Notes: a model not told the origin generated them from the sequence alone. Positions 1 through 7,048 are shown, counted from the first letter of the stretch. The stretch: DNA of 12,448 bases from an uncultured Moheibacter sp. (GCA_937875605.1 CALLXZ010000519.1:1-12448); one strand, 5' to 3'. A program made the numbers and translations.

Positions 1-4
1 AAAA

Positions 5-1258
5 ATGTCCGATAGAATCAGGGAAAAACTGCAAATTTTAGCTGACGCAGCCAAGTATGATGTGTCTTGTTCGTCAAGTGGAAGCAATCGAAAAAATCAC
101 AACAAAGGAGTCGGAGATACTGGTTCGGGAATTTGTCATACTTATACCGAAGACGGTCGATGCGTTTCTCTTTTGAAAATTTTATTGACTAATTTTTGCA
201 TTTATGATTGTGCATTTTGCGTGTCCCGAAGCAGTAATGACATCAAACGTGCAGCTTTTACAGTGGATGAAGTCGTGGAATTGACCATGAATTTTTACCG
301 TAGAAATTACATCGAAGGATTATTTCTTAGTTCAGGAATTTTCAAAAATGCTGATTACACGATGGAAAGGATGCTTCGCATTGTGAAAAGATTGCGTTTG
401 GAAGAAAGATTTAACGGATACATTCACCTGAAAACCATTCCGGGCGCGAGCGAAGATATGGTCACGGAAGCAGGATTATATGCGGATCGAATGAGCATCA
501 ACCTCGAAATGCCCACCGAATCAGGATTGAAATTATTAGCTCCCGAAAAATCGCATGAAGAAGTAAAACGCGAACTCGGAATCATTCGAAATCGCTCTGT
601 TCAATACAGTTCGGAAAGAAAAATCATCAAAAGTACACCGAAATTTGTTCCGGCAGGACAAAGCACACAAATGGTCGTCGGCGCAACGCCCGAATCTGAC
701 AAAGACATCATGTACATGGCGGATGAATATTACAAAAATTTCTCGCTGAAACGCGTTTATTACAGCGGATATATTCCAATTAGTCATGATACAAGAATGC
801 CTACAATTGGCTCTCAACCACCACTTTTACGCGAAAATCGTTTGTATCAAACGGATTGGTTGATGCGTTTTTATGATTTTGACATCAAAGAAATTTTAAA
901 CGAACAAAATCCAAATTTGGATGTAGATGTGGATCCGAAATTGAGCTGGGCTCTGCGAAATCTACATCATTTTCCGATTGACATCAATACGGCTGATTAT
1001 AAAATGATTTTGCGCGTTCCGGGAATTGGCGTGCGTTCAGCTCAGAAAATTGTGGCAGCGAGGAAATTTGGGAAACTTCACATTTACCAATTGAAGAAAA
1101 TGGGAATTGCTTACAATCGTGCGCAACATTTCATTCGTTGTGTCGATTCGCCTTATCAGTTGCGTGACAACGAAGCATTTAAAATTAAAAATACAATTCT
1201 TCAGGAAAGTAAAAGTAAATATTTGAAAACCGCTCAGAATCAATTGACTTTATTCTAA
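5..1258 (+). CDS. Putative DNA modification/repair radical SAM protein with HhH domain (TIGR03916-like)
   Basis: The 417-residue product is a radical SAM enzyme. Cys65, Cys69 and Cys72 form the CxxxCxxC motif (TNFCIYDCAFC) that would bind the [4Fe-4S] cluster used to cleave S-adenosylmethionine. A TIM-barrel-like core fills roughly residues 55-290. Residues 324-370 form a helix-hairpin-helix of the ComEA type (DINTADYKMILRVPGIG, then a second helix), which normally contacts the DNA backbone non-specifically. The combination matches the family annotated as 'putative DNA modification/repair radical SAM protein'; the substrate is unknown. The next gene starts 6 bp after the stop and belongs to the family that accompanies this enzyme in many genomes, so the two very likely form an operon and act together on DNA. 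The ATG at 5 has an A-rich leader; its promoter lies outside the window, so an earlier start cannot be excluded. Confidence 0.88.
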   Translation: MSDRIREKLQILADAAKYDVSCSSSGSNRKNHNKGVGDTGSGICHTYTEDGRCVSLLKILLTNFCIYDCAFCVSRSSNDIKRAAFTVDEVVELTMNFYRRNYIEGLFLSSGIFKNADYTMERMLRIVKRLRLEERFNGYIHLKTIPGASEDMVTEAGLYADRMSINLEMPTESGLKLLAPEKSHEEVKRELGIIRNRSVQYSSERKIIKSTPKFVPAGQSTQMVVGATPESDKDIMYMADEYYKNFSLKRVYYSGYIPISHDTRMPTIGSQPPLLRENRLYQTDWLMRFYDFDIKEILNEQNPNLDVDVDPKLSWALRNLHHFPIDINTADYKMILRVPGIGVRSAQKIVAARKFGKLHIYQLKKMGIAYNRAQHFIRCVDSPYQLRDNEAFKIKNTILQESKSKYLKTAQNQLTLF

Positions 1259-1264
1259 AATTCA

Positions 1265-2032
1265 ATGAAAATTTACGTTTTTGATGGTTCGTTTTATGGA
1301 ATTCTGACAGCGGTTTTTGATTCGTATTTTCGGAAGGAATATCCGGTTCAACTGGTTTCAAAAGAACATTCGGCTTTGAATATGTTTGATGAATCCATTG
1401 AAATTGTAACCGATTCTGAAAAAGCAAAAAGAGTTTGGAAAGGACTTCAAAATAAAATATCCAAAACGCATCAAAAACATTTTTACAGTGCATTTCTTTC
1501 AGAAAAACCGGAAACTTTCCAGCATTTGATTGATTATGCACATTATATTTTTGACAATCCGGAAGGATTTGATGGAAATTACGGAAATGAACAGGTTTTG
1601 GCTTTGGCTCAAATGTCTCAAAAAGTTCATCGCGAGAAACACCGAATGGAAGCTTTTATCCGTTTTCAGAAAAGTGCGGACGGAATGTTTTTCGCCATCA
1701 TTCATCCCGATTACAATGTGATTCCATTGCTGACTAGGCATTTCAAAAATCGTTATGCAGACCAGCCTTGGATTATTTATGATGAAAAAAGAAAATATGG
1801 AATTCACTATGATTTGAATTCCGTTCATGAAATCACAATCAATCAAATCGACTCAAAAACCGCATTGACCAAAGCGGATGAAATTTTCATTGATAAAAAC
1901 GAAAACCTTTACCAGCAACTTTGGAAAGATTATTTCAAAAGCACTAACATCATAGAGCGGAAAAACACAAAACTCCACATCCAACACGTTCCGAAAAGGT
2001 ATTGGCGTTATTTGACGGAAAAGCAGATTTGA
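1265..2032 (+). CDS. TIGR03915/DUF4130 family DNA metabolism protein, partner of the radical SAM gene
   Basis: The 255-residue soluble protein belongs to the DUF4130 / TIGR03915 'putative DNA metabolism protein' family. Recognisable family blocks are the N-terminal FDGSFYGILTAVFDSY (residues 6-21), the central VHREKHRMEAFIRFQK (121-136), the HPDYNVIPLLTRHFKNRYADQPW block (147-169) and the C-terminal ERKN...QHVPKRYW (231-247). In other bacteria this domain is often fused to a uracil-DNA-glycosylase-type domain; here it stands alone at about the length of the domain itself. The biochemical function is not known. It follows the radical SAM gene after only 6 bp and has no promoter of its own that I can see, which indicates co-transcription and a joint role in DNA repair or modification. 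Confidence 0.85.
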   Translation: MKIYVFDGSFYGILTAVFDSYFRKEYPVQLVSKEHSALNMFDESIEIVTDSEKAKRVWKGLQNKISKTHQKHFYSAFLSEKPETFQHLIDYAHYIFDNPEGFDGNYGNEQVLALAQMSQKVHREKHRMEAFIRFQKSADGMFFAIIHPDYNVIPLLTRHFKNRYADQPWIIYDEKRKYGIHYDLNSVHEITINQIDSKTALTKADEIFIDKNENLYQQLWKDYFKSTNIIERKNTKLHIQHVPKRYWRYLTEKQI

Positions 2033-2042
2033 ATTAAAACTA

Positions 2043-2072
2043 TTGACAAATGTAACTTTTATATTACATTTG
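2043..2072 (+). promoter_or_regulatory. Toxin-antitoxin promoter overlapped by a perfect inverted-repeat operator
   Basis: TTG at 2043-2045 and TACATTTG at 2065-2072 match the Bacteroidota sigma-A promoter (TTG, 17-23 bp, TAnnTTTG) with a 19-bp spacer. Two 9-bp arms, CAAATGTAA at 2047-2055 and TTACATTTG at 2064-2072, are exact inverted copies separated by 8 bp. The right arm contains nearly the entire -7 element and the left arm sits just inside the -33 element, so a dimeric protein bound here would block polymerase. The obvious candidate is the XRE antitoxin encoded by the second gene. The start codon of the toxin lies only 4 bp after the -7 element. Confidence 0.75.
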
Positions 2073-2076
2073 CAAA

Positions 2077-2430
2077 ATGAAAGTTAGAGAAGTCATAGCT
2101 TTTAAAAATTACTTTGAGGATTTTCTAAGGTCTCAACCTGAAAAAGTTCAGAATAAAATTTTCAAGATAATTGAAGCAATTGAAACGCTCGAACGTGTTC
2201 CTTCTAATTATTTAAAATTTATTGTAGGAACGGACGGCTTGTATGAAGCGAGGATTCAATTGGGTTCCAATATTTGGAGGGTATTTTGCTTTTTTGATGG
2301 TGATAAATTTGTTGTTTTGATGAATGGTTTTCAAAAGAAAACGCAGAAAACTCCTAAAAATGAGATTGAAAAAGCTTTGAAAATTATGGTTGAATATTAT
2401 GATCAAAAATCACAAGAAAATGGAAACTAA
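2077..2430 (+). CDS. higB: RelE/ParE-superfamily toxin, Gp49/HigB-like
   Basis: The 117-residue product matches the phage-derived Gp49-like / HigB toxin family (RelE superfamily), small ribosome-dependent mRNA endonucleases. The core family block is residues 55-100: LYEARIQLGSNIWRVFCFF, then the FVVLMNGFQKKTQKTPK segment, with basic residues (Arg59, Arg68, Lys87, Lys88, Lys92) of the kind that contact RNA and catalyse cleavage in the family. N-terminal helices occupy about residues 10-40. Length is typical. It precedes its antitoxin and overlaps it by 11 bp, the usual toxin-first order of the HigBA type. Only about 4 bp separate the -7 element from the ATG, so the message is probably leaderless or nearly so. 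The specific name higB is by family resemblance; activity is not shown. Confidence 0.85.
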   Translation: MKVREVIAFKNYFEDFLRSQPEKVQNKIFKIIEAIETLERVPSNYLKFIVGTDGLYEARIQLGSNIWRVFCFFDGDKFVVLMNGFQKKTQKTPKNEIEKALKIMVEYYDQKSQENGN

Positions 2431-2710
2431 AAGTTGGAAAGAAATTAAAGACAAGGTTTACGGAAATCAAGGAACGGAAAGACGCGACGAGTTAGACAGA
2501 GGTTTTGAGTCTTTCAAAATCGGATTACTTTTGCGTAAAGCACGTGAAGACAAGCAATTGACTCAAGCACAATTGGCTGATTTGATAGACAAAAAACGTG
2601 AATACATTTCAAAGATTGAAAATAACGGAAGCAATCTCACACTCAAAACTTTATATGATATTGTAGAAAAAGGATTGGGTGGTAAAGTGAAAATTTCGAT
2701 TGATTTATAG
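2420..2710 (+). CDS. higA: XRE-family antitoxin of the HigBA-type module
   Basis: This 96-residue protein starts METKSWKEIKDKVYG, the normal beginning of HigA-type antitoxins paired with Gp49-like toxins. An in-frame ATG 30 bp upstream (2390) would add ten residues unlike the family, so 2420 is preferred; AAGAAA precedes it. Residues about 33-85 are a Cro/C1-type helix-turn-helix, with LTQAQLADLIDKKREYISKIEN at 47-68 as the recognition unit. It should neutralise the upstream toxin and, as a dimer, repress the shared promoter through the inverted repeat at 2047-2072. It overlaps the toxin by 11 bp, so translation is probably coupled. No strong terminator follows; a 5-bp stem at 2708-2723 is too weak to call. 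Confidence 0.85.
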   Translation: METKSWKEIKDKVYGNQGTERRDELDRGFESFKIGLLLRKAREDKQLTQAQLADLIDKKREYISKIENNGSNLTLKTLYDIVEKGLGGKVKISIDL

Positions 2711-2888
2711 AAGACTTATTCTACTATCAACAACTGAATGAGATTGGAGATGTTATTTTACGAAGAAACAGGTTTTATTTTACCAATCAACTAATAATAT
2801 TATGCTCTTATGATCAATGTAATTAAAGTATCTAAAATTAAATACTAATTAATTTAAGTAAATTAGCTACTTTAAAACTCTATAACCT

Positions 2889-3323
2889 ATGAAGAACATA
2901 TTTTTGCTTATTTTAAGTATGCTAACTTTAAATGTATTTTGTCAATATTTCCCTGAAACAACAACATACTATTCATCTTCAAATAATATAACAATGGGTG
3001 AAGAAGAAATTAATTTTAGAATGGATAAAGGATATATGAATATTTTTGATAATTACTATAAATCCAATTCTAAATATGGTCCGTTAAAACTAAAAGATAC
3101 TGGCTTTGATGAAAGTGGTTCGTTTTATGAGACATATGCACCTGATATTTATGATTTAGAAAATTATGTGGGAGTTGATATGTCATTTTTCAAAGTAAAT
3201 TATGATAAAAAAGGGGGAAGTGTATTATCTATTGTTCACTTAATTTCAAATTCTAGAAAAAAGGATCCTTCCATTAAATATTATTTTACAGAATCAGGTT
3301 TTAGAATTAGACAAAATAATTAA
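2889..3323 (+). CDS. Hypothetical secreted protein, AT-rich islet
   Basis: I do not recognise the family of this 144-residue product. Residues 1-18 (MKNIFLLILSMLTLNVFC) form a clear Sec signal peptide with cleavage likely before Gln19, a common flavobacterial arrangement; the Phe before Cys18 argues against a lipoprotein. The mature part is rich in Tyr, Ser, Asp and Asn (SSSNN, YYKSNSKYG) with no transmembrane segment and no catalytic motif that I can identify, and looks like a small periplasmic or outer protein of beta type. The following gene starts 13 bp after the stop and shares its strong AT bias, so they are probably co-transcribed. Start ATG at 2889 is the only one that gives an intact signal peptide. 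The coding potential is good; the function is open. Confidence 0.7.
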   Translation: MKNIFLLILSMLTLNVFCQYFPETTTYYSSSNNITMGEEEINFRMDKGYMNIFDNYYKSNSKYGPLKLKDTGFDESGSFYETYAPDIYDLENYVGVDMSFFKVNYDKKGGSVLSIVHLISNSRKKDPSIKYYFTESGFRIRQNN

Positions 3324-3336
3324 CAGCATTGGCTTT

Positions 3337-4107
3337 ATGAATTTTGAATTAAGTGGAATTATTACCAAAATTAATGATGTAGAATCATTATATGAAACAC
3401 ACAATCCTTTTAAATTTTTCAAAAAACAAAAAATTGAACTATTTATGGATGGAAATTATTATTTAATCGAATTCCATGAGAAAAATTTTGGATTAATTGA
3501 AAGCATTAGAATGGATCAAGAGGTTGTAATAAATACAGAACTAAAAGGCTTTAGATGGTTTAACAACAATCGATATTATAATATAAATTCATTGATAGGA
3601 AAGTCTTTAAAAATCTTAAGAAATTCATCTTATGATAAAAAACCTATAGAATTTTTAGGCACTAAATTTTATTTGAAAAAATTTTATGAAGATAAAAAAT
3701 TGATGCTTAAATTGGTTGATATAAATTCAACTGATGAGATTATTATTACAAATCCAAACGAATATCCTAATAAAAAATTTAATGAAGACCATATTCATAT
3801 AGACGAAATATTTTACAAAGAAATTTATCCCCAATTATATAAAAACGGAATCATAGATAAAGGTGTTTATATTGGAAATGTAGAAAAAGAGTTTTTTGGT
3901 TACACTTGTAAAGTTTTAGTTTTGGATTTATTTAATCATGATTGTATTTTGGATTATGAATTATCTTCTGAAATTCTTTTTTCACATAAATTAAATAAAC
4001 ATAAAGATTACACATCTTCAGATTTTATAGACGAAACTGATTGGTCACATTATAATGATGATTTGGATATGGATCAACAAAGCGACGAATTTTGGAATCA
4101 ATTTTAA
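3337..4107 (+). CDS. DUF3127-like OB-fold protein with unclassified C-terminal half and acidic SSB-like tail
   Basis: The 256-residue product has an N-terminal part (about 3-94) that follows the pattern of DUF3127, a Bacteroidota OB-fold family related to single-strand DNA-binding proteins: ELSGIIT at 4-10, FKKQK at 28-32, LIEFHEKN at 43-50, VVINTELKGFRWFNNNRYYN at 63-82. This assignment is from memory of the family pattern. Residues 95-220 are not recognised; they contain repeated aromatic/Lys-rich strands (FLGTKFYLKKFYEDKKLMLKL) and a GVYIGNVEKEFFGYTCKVLVL block. The C-terminus is acidic and ends in an aromatic residue (DETDWSHYNDDLDMDQQ then SDEFWNQF), resembling the protein-recruiting tip of SSB. 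Ordinary DUF3127 proteins are about half this length. It is very AT-rich (13 G/C in 3361-3420) and ends 12 bp from the stop of the convergent tex gene. Confidence 0.65.
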   Translation: MNFELSGIITKINDVESLYETHNPFKFFKKQKIELFMDGNYYLIEFHEKNFGLIESIRMDQEVVINTELKGFRWFNNNRYYNINSLIGKSLKILRNSSYDKKPIEFLGTKFYLKKFYEDKKLMLKLVDINSTDEIIITNPNEYPNKKFNEDHIHIDEIFYKEIYPQLYKNGIIDKGVYIGNVEKEFFGYTCKVLVLDLFNHDCILDYELSSEILFSHKLNKHKDYTSSDFIDETDWSHYNDDLDMDQQSDEFWNQF

Positions 4108-4119
4108 TATTAAAATAAT

Positions 4120-6249
4120 TTAATTTACCATCGACAACTGAATCCTATTCCTTTCCACATCCACTTCGGTAACAGTAACTTCCACGATTTGATTGAGATG
4201 AACAACTTGATTGACATCTGAAATAAATTCTTTGGTGATTTTTGAGATGTGAACGAGCCCGCTTTGTTTGATACCGATGTCCACGAAACATCCGAAATTG
4301 GTAATGTTGTTGATGATTCCCTGCAGTTTCATTCCGGTTTTCAGGTCTTCTATGTTTTTGATATTTTTATCAAACTGAACCATTACCGCTTTCTTTCTCG
4401 GGTCTAATCCTGGTTTCTTCAATTCTTCCAGAATATCTTTCAGCGTGGGTAATCCTACTTTTTCCGAAACATATTTATTCAAATCAATTTGCGCAATCAA
4501 AGCTTCATTTCCAATCAATTCTTTGGTAGAAATTTTTAGATCTTTTGCAATTTTTTCAACCAATTTATACGATTCAGGATGTACGGCAGAATTGTCCAAA
4601 GGATTTTCACCATTGGGAATTCTCAAAAATGCAGATGCCTGCTGAAATGCTTTCCCACCCAATCTCGGCACATTTTTCAATGTTTCTCGTGAACTGAATT
4701 GTCCGTTTTCTGAACGGTAATTCACGATGTTTTCTGCCATCTTCTCTCCTATTCCCGAAACATAATTGAGTAAATGTTTACTTGAGGTATTCAGGTTTAC
4801 GCCTACTTTATTTACACAAAGCATGACGGTTTCGTCGAGTTCATCTTTGAGTAATTTCTGGTCAACATCGTGTTGGTACTGTCCTACTCCAATGGATTTA
4901 GGTTCGATTTTCACCAGTTCAGCCAAAGGGTCAGCCAAACGTCGACCGATGGAAACCGCGCCACGAACTGTTACATCATATTGCGGAAATTCATCCCGTG
5001 CAATTTTGGAAGCCGAATATATCGAAGCTCCTGCTTCATTGACCACAAAAACTTTTAGGTTTCTGTCAAATGGAATATTCTGAATCCAATTTTCCGTTTC
5101 ACGTGAAGCGGTTCCGTTTCCGATTGAAATTGCTTCGATTTGGTAGGCATTGACCAAAGATTTTATCTTGCTGGAAGCTTGCTGCTTTTCATTTTGAGGT
5201 GCATGCGGATAAACGGTTTCGTTGTGGAGCAAATCTCCTTTTTCATCTAAGCAAACAATCTTACAGCCGGATCGATAACCCGGATCGATTGCCAAAATCC
5301 GTTTCTCGCCCAAAGGCGCAGCCAGTAATAATTGTTTCAGGTTATTGGCAAAAACCTGAATCGAATTTTTATCGGCTTGGAATTTTGCTTCGTTTAATCG
5401 TTCCGTTGCCAATGATGGTTCGAGCAGTCTTTTATAAGCATCCTGAACGACATCTTCCATGATTTCCACCAATTCAGATTGATTCGTTCGGATGATTAAA
5501 TTTTCAATGATTTCTATTGCAATTTGTTTTTCTATATCCACCGAAACTTTGAGGAAGCCTTCGTTTTCTCCACGGAGAATTGCCAATAATCTGTGCGGTG
5601 CACATCGTTTCAATGGTTCTGAAAAATCAAAATATTGGGAAAATTTCTGTGCGTTTTCTTCTTCTTTTTTGGATTTAACGACTTTAGAAGCAATGATGGT
5701 TTCGTAATTGAATTTTCTACGGAGTTGGTTTCGGACACGTTCGTTTTCGTTAATCCACTCAGCCATAATGTGTTTTGCACCTTGGATGGCATCTTCGATG
5801 GAATTCACTTCATCATTTAAATAACGGTCAGCCAATTCCTCCAAATCACGAATCGGATTTTGTTTCATGATGATTTTTGCCAAAGGTTCGAGTCCTTGTT
5901 CTTTGGCGACGGTGGCTTTGGTTTTCTTTTTCTTTTTGTAGGGTAAATAATAATCTTCTAACAAGTTTTCGTCGAAACAATTTTGAATTTTTTGTTGTAA
6001 TTCAGGCGTTAAGGCATTTTGTTCTTCGATGGATTTTAGGATGGAGGCTTTGCGTTTCTCTAATTCTTCAAAATTCAATTTTAATTTGGCGATTGATGAA
6101 ATCTGAACTTCATCTAAATTATCGGTCATCTCTTTACGGTAACGGGAAATGAAGGGAATCGTGCAGTCTTCATTGAGTAATTGAATGGTGTTGTCAATTT
6201 GTTTTGGAGAAACTTGAACCTGTTGTTGGATGTATTGGGTTATCGTCAT
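4120..6249 (-). CDS. tex: Tex family RNA-binding protein (YhgF/Tex)
   Basis: The 709-residue product is a full-length Tex protein, a conserved cytoplasmic nucleic-acid-binding protein linked to transcription and to RNA or ribosome-associated processes. The Tex N-terminal helical region covers about 1-190, with a lysine run at 105-110 (KKKKKT); a YqgF/RNase H-like domain begins at about 316 (RILAIDPGYRSGCK) and runs to about 440; helix-hairpin-helix motifs lie at about 485-550 (NYVSGIGEKMAENIVNYR); the S1 RNA-binding domain is at 637-706 (GIINNITNFGCFVDIG...GLVHIS). The open frame extends 60 bp further upstream to 6309, but those codons give a non-family N-terminus and would lie upstream of the likely promoter element at 6271-6278, so the start MTITQY at 6249 is chosen. 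It is transcribed alone, converging on the islet gene. Confidence 0.95.
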   Translation of the reverse strand: MTITQYIQQQVQVSPKQIDNTIQLLNEDCTIPFISRYRKEMTDNLDEVQISSIAKLKLNFEELEKRKASILKSIEEQNALTPELQQKIQNCFDENLLEDYYLPYKKKKKTKATVAKEQGLEPLAKIIMKQNPIRDLEELADRYLNDEVNSIEDAIQGAKHIMAEWINENERVRNQLRRKFNYETIIASKVVKSKKEEENAQKFSQYFDFSEPLKRCAPHRLLAILRGENEGFLKVSVDIEKQIAIEIIENLIIRTNQSELVEIMEDVVQDAYKRLLEPSLATERLNEAKFQADKNSIQVFANNLKQLLLAAPLGEKRILAIDPGYRSGCKIVCLDEKGDLLHNETVYPHAPQNEKQQASSKIKSLVNAYQIEAISIGNGTASRETENWIQNIPFDRNLKVFVVNEAGASIYSASKIARDEFPQYDVTVRGAVSIGRRLADPLAELVKIEPKSIGVGQYQHDVDQKLLKDELDETVMLCVNKVGVNLNTSSKHLLNYVSGIGEKMAENIVNYRSENGQFSSRETLKNVPRLGGKAFQQASAFLRIPNGENPLDNSAVHPESYKLVEKIAKDLKISTKELIGNEALIAQIDLNKYVSEKVGLPTLKDILEELKKPGLDPRKKAVMVQFDKNIKNIEDLKTGMKLQGIINNITNFGCFVDIGIKQSGLVHISKITKEFISDVNQVVHLNQIVEVTVTEVDVERNRIQLSMVN

Positions 6250-6270
6250 TTTATTGTTTTGAAAAGGTTT

Positions 6271-6278
6271 CAAAAGTA
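6271..6278 (-). promoter_or_regulatory. Probable tex -7 promoter element
   Basis: Read on the minus strand this is TACTTTTG, an exact TAnnTTTG match, placed 21 bp before the tex ATG at 6249. No good TTG -33 element is seen at the usual distance, so the call rests on the -7 box and its position. If correct it excludes the longer reading frame beginning at 6309. Confidence 0.5.
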
Positions 6279-6307
6279 GTGAAATTGGTGGGAAGATGGA
6301 AGGATGC

Positions 6308-6417
6308 ACTTCGATACTTCGACTTCGCTCAGTACAGGCTAGCTCTGTGTGACAGATGATGGATGCTTTTTCCCGCTGATTGCGCTGATTTTGTATGGTA
6401 ATATTAATTTCTGCGGG
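6308..6417. repeat. Dispersed intergenic repeat remnants
   Basis: Two segments resemble short dispersed repeats that I associate with flavobacterial intergenic regions. The first, about 6308-6354, contains ACTTCGACTTCGCTCAG and a small imperfect palindrome around GGCTAGCTC with ACAG/CTGT flanks (6334-6348). The second, 6371-6391, reads CCCGCTGATTGCGCTGATTT and is followed at 6410-6416 by CTGCGGG, a pattern of GCTGAT/CTGCG units. Both are far more GC-rich than typical spacer here and encode nothing. Their repeated nature cannot be proved from a single window. Confidence 0.4.
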
Positions 6418-6490
6418 TGGGTCTCTGCGCTTTTGGGAGGAATTTTGGATTTTGGAAATGGGGGTTAATTTTTATAAATGAGTTGGATTT

Positions 6491-6613
6491 GCGAGAGGGA
6501 TAGTAGCGGTTACCTCGCAGGACTGGTGGTGCAGAGCACTGGCAGACCGAGGAGTGTGAGCGGATAGCCCGACCGCCGAGATGCCCTATCAAAGGGCAGC
6601 ACGGGGGTCTCGC
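6491..6613 (+). ncRNA. Structured RNA candidate, flavo-1-like
   Basis: This GC-rich stretch in an AT-rich spacer folds well on the plus strand. A closing stem pairs GCGAGA (6491-6496) with TCTCGC (6608-6613), all six bases. Inside it, GGG (6497-6499) can pair with CCC (6568-6570) around two facing copies of ATAG and AGCGG (6500-6509 and 6559-6567), an internal-loop pattern. Within that arm CCTCG (6513-6517) pairs with CGAGG (6548-6552) and GTGC (6529-6532) with GCAC (6536-6539) around an AGA loop. A separate hairpin pairs TGCCCT (6582-6587) with AGGGCA (6593-6598). The signature GGATAGCCCGACC is one I recall from flavobacterial intergenic RNAs and from the flavo-1 motif; the name is from memory. 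The strand is inferred from that signature. It lies between tex and the HxlR gene, both on the opposite strand. Confidence 0.6.
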
Positions 6614-6637
6614 TCGAATGTTTAATTAGGTGATTTG

Positions 6638-6997
6638 TTAGCTTTCTATGATTGCTTTCCTATAAGCGATGCCCCAATTGGCAATTTCTTCTATTATGGG
6701 TGCGAGTGTTTTACCGAATTCGGTGATTTCGTATTCGACGGTTACGGGTTTGGTGTTGAGGACGGTACGGCTAACGAGGTGATTGATTTCCATGTCTTGT
6801 AATTCTTTGGAAAGCATTTTGGAACCGATTCCATCTACTTCTCGCAATAAATCCATAAAACGAAGGCGTTCTCCGCGAATCAACGTACCGAGTATATGAA
6901 ATTTCCATTTACCAGAAAGCACTTCCATGGCATCTGTGATGGCAATAATTCGGCTTTTGCAAGCTTCAGATTTGTTGATAACGGCTTCTTTTTTCAT
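6638..6997 (-). CDS. HxlR-family winged-helix transcriptional regulator
   Basis: The 119-residue product is a HxlR/DUF24 family DNA-binding protein of standard length. The winged helix runs from about residue 20 to 110, with family blocks MEVLSGKWKFHILGTLIRGERLRFMDLLREVDGIGSKMLSKELQDME (24-70) and VEYEITEFGKTLAPII (87-102). A cysteine near the N-terminus (Cys13 in KSEACKSR) sits where members such as HypR and YodB carry their redox- or electrophile-sensing cysteine, suggesting a thiol-switch repressor; this is inference. It is divergent from the yceI-type gene, and the 156-bp intergenic region holds a 22-bp palindrome likely to be its operator. The start at 6997 gives the expected N-terminal length, and two minus-strand TAnnTTTG boxes lie 19 and 32 bp upstream. 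Confidence 0.92.
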   Translation of the reverse strand: MKKEAVINKSEACKSRIIAITDAMEVLSGKWKFHILGTLIRGERLRFMDLLREVDGIGSKMLSKELQDMEINHLVSRTVLNTKPVTVEYEITEFGKTLAPIIEEIANWGIAYRKAIIES

Positions 6998-7015
6998 TTT
7001 GAATTAATTTCATTG

Positions 7016-7036
7016 CAAAATTAGTCTGCAAAGTTA
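7016..7036 (-). promoter_or_regulatory. Candidate -7 elements for the HxlR gene
   Basis: On the minus strand 7016-7023 reads TAATTTTG and 7029-7036 reads TAACTTTG, both exact TAnnTTTG matches, 19 and 32 bp upstream of the HxlR start codon. Neither has a clear TTG at the usual distance; that -33 region falls at or beside the palindrome starting at 7049, which fits negative autoregulation. Which of the two is used cannot be decided by eye. Confidence 0.45.
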
Positions 7037-7048
7037 TAAAATCTACTG

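Noticed and set aside
2390..2419. Earlier in-frame ATG of the antitoxin
   Set aside because: The ten added residues (MNIMIKNHKK) are unlike HigA N-termini, while METKSWKEIKDKVYG from 2420 matches them.
2708..2723. Possible terminator after the antitoxin
   Set aside because: The stem is only 5 AT-rich base pairs (TAGAA/TTCTA) and no T-run follows.
6250..6309. Sixty-base upstream extension of the tex frame (start at 6309)
   Set aside because: The extra residues (MHPSIFPPISLLLKPFQ...) do not belong to the Tex family, overlap repeat-like sequence, and contain the likely -7 element at 6271-6278.
6404..6592. 62-codon minus-strand open frame
   Set aside because: It lies across the structured RNA and repeats, has low-complexity basic composition, and resembles no family.
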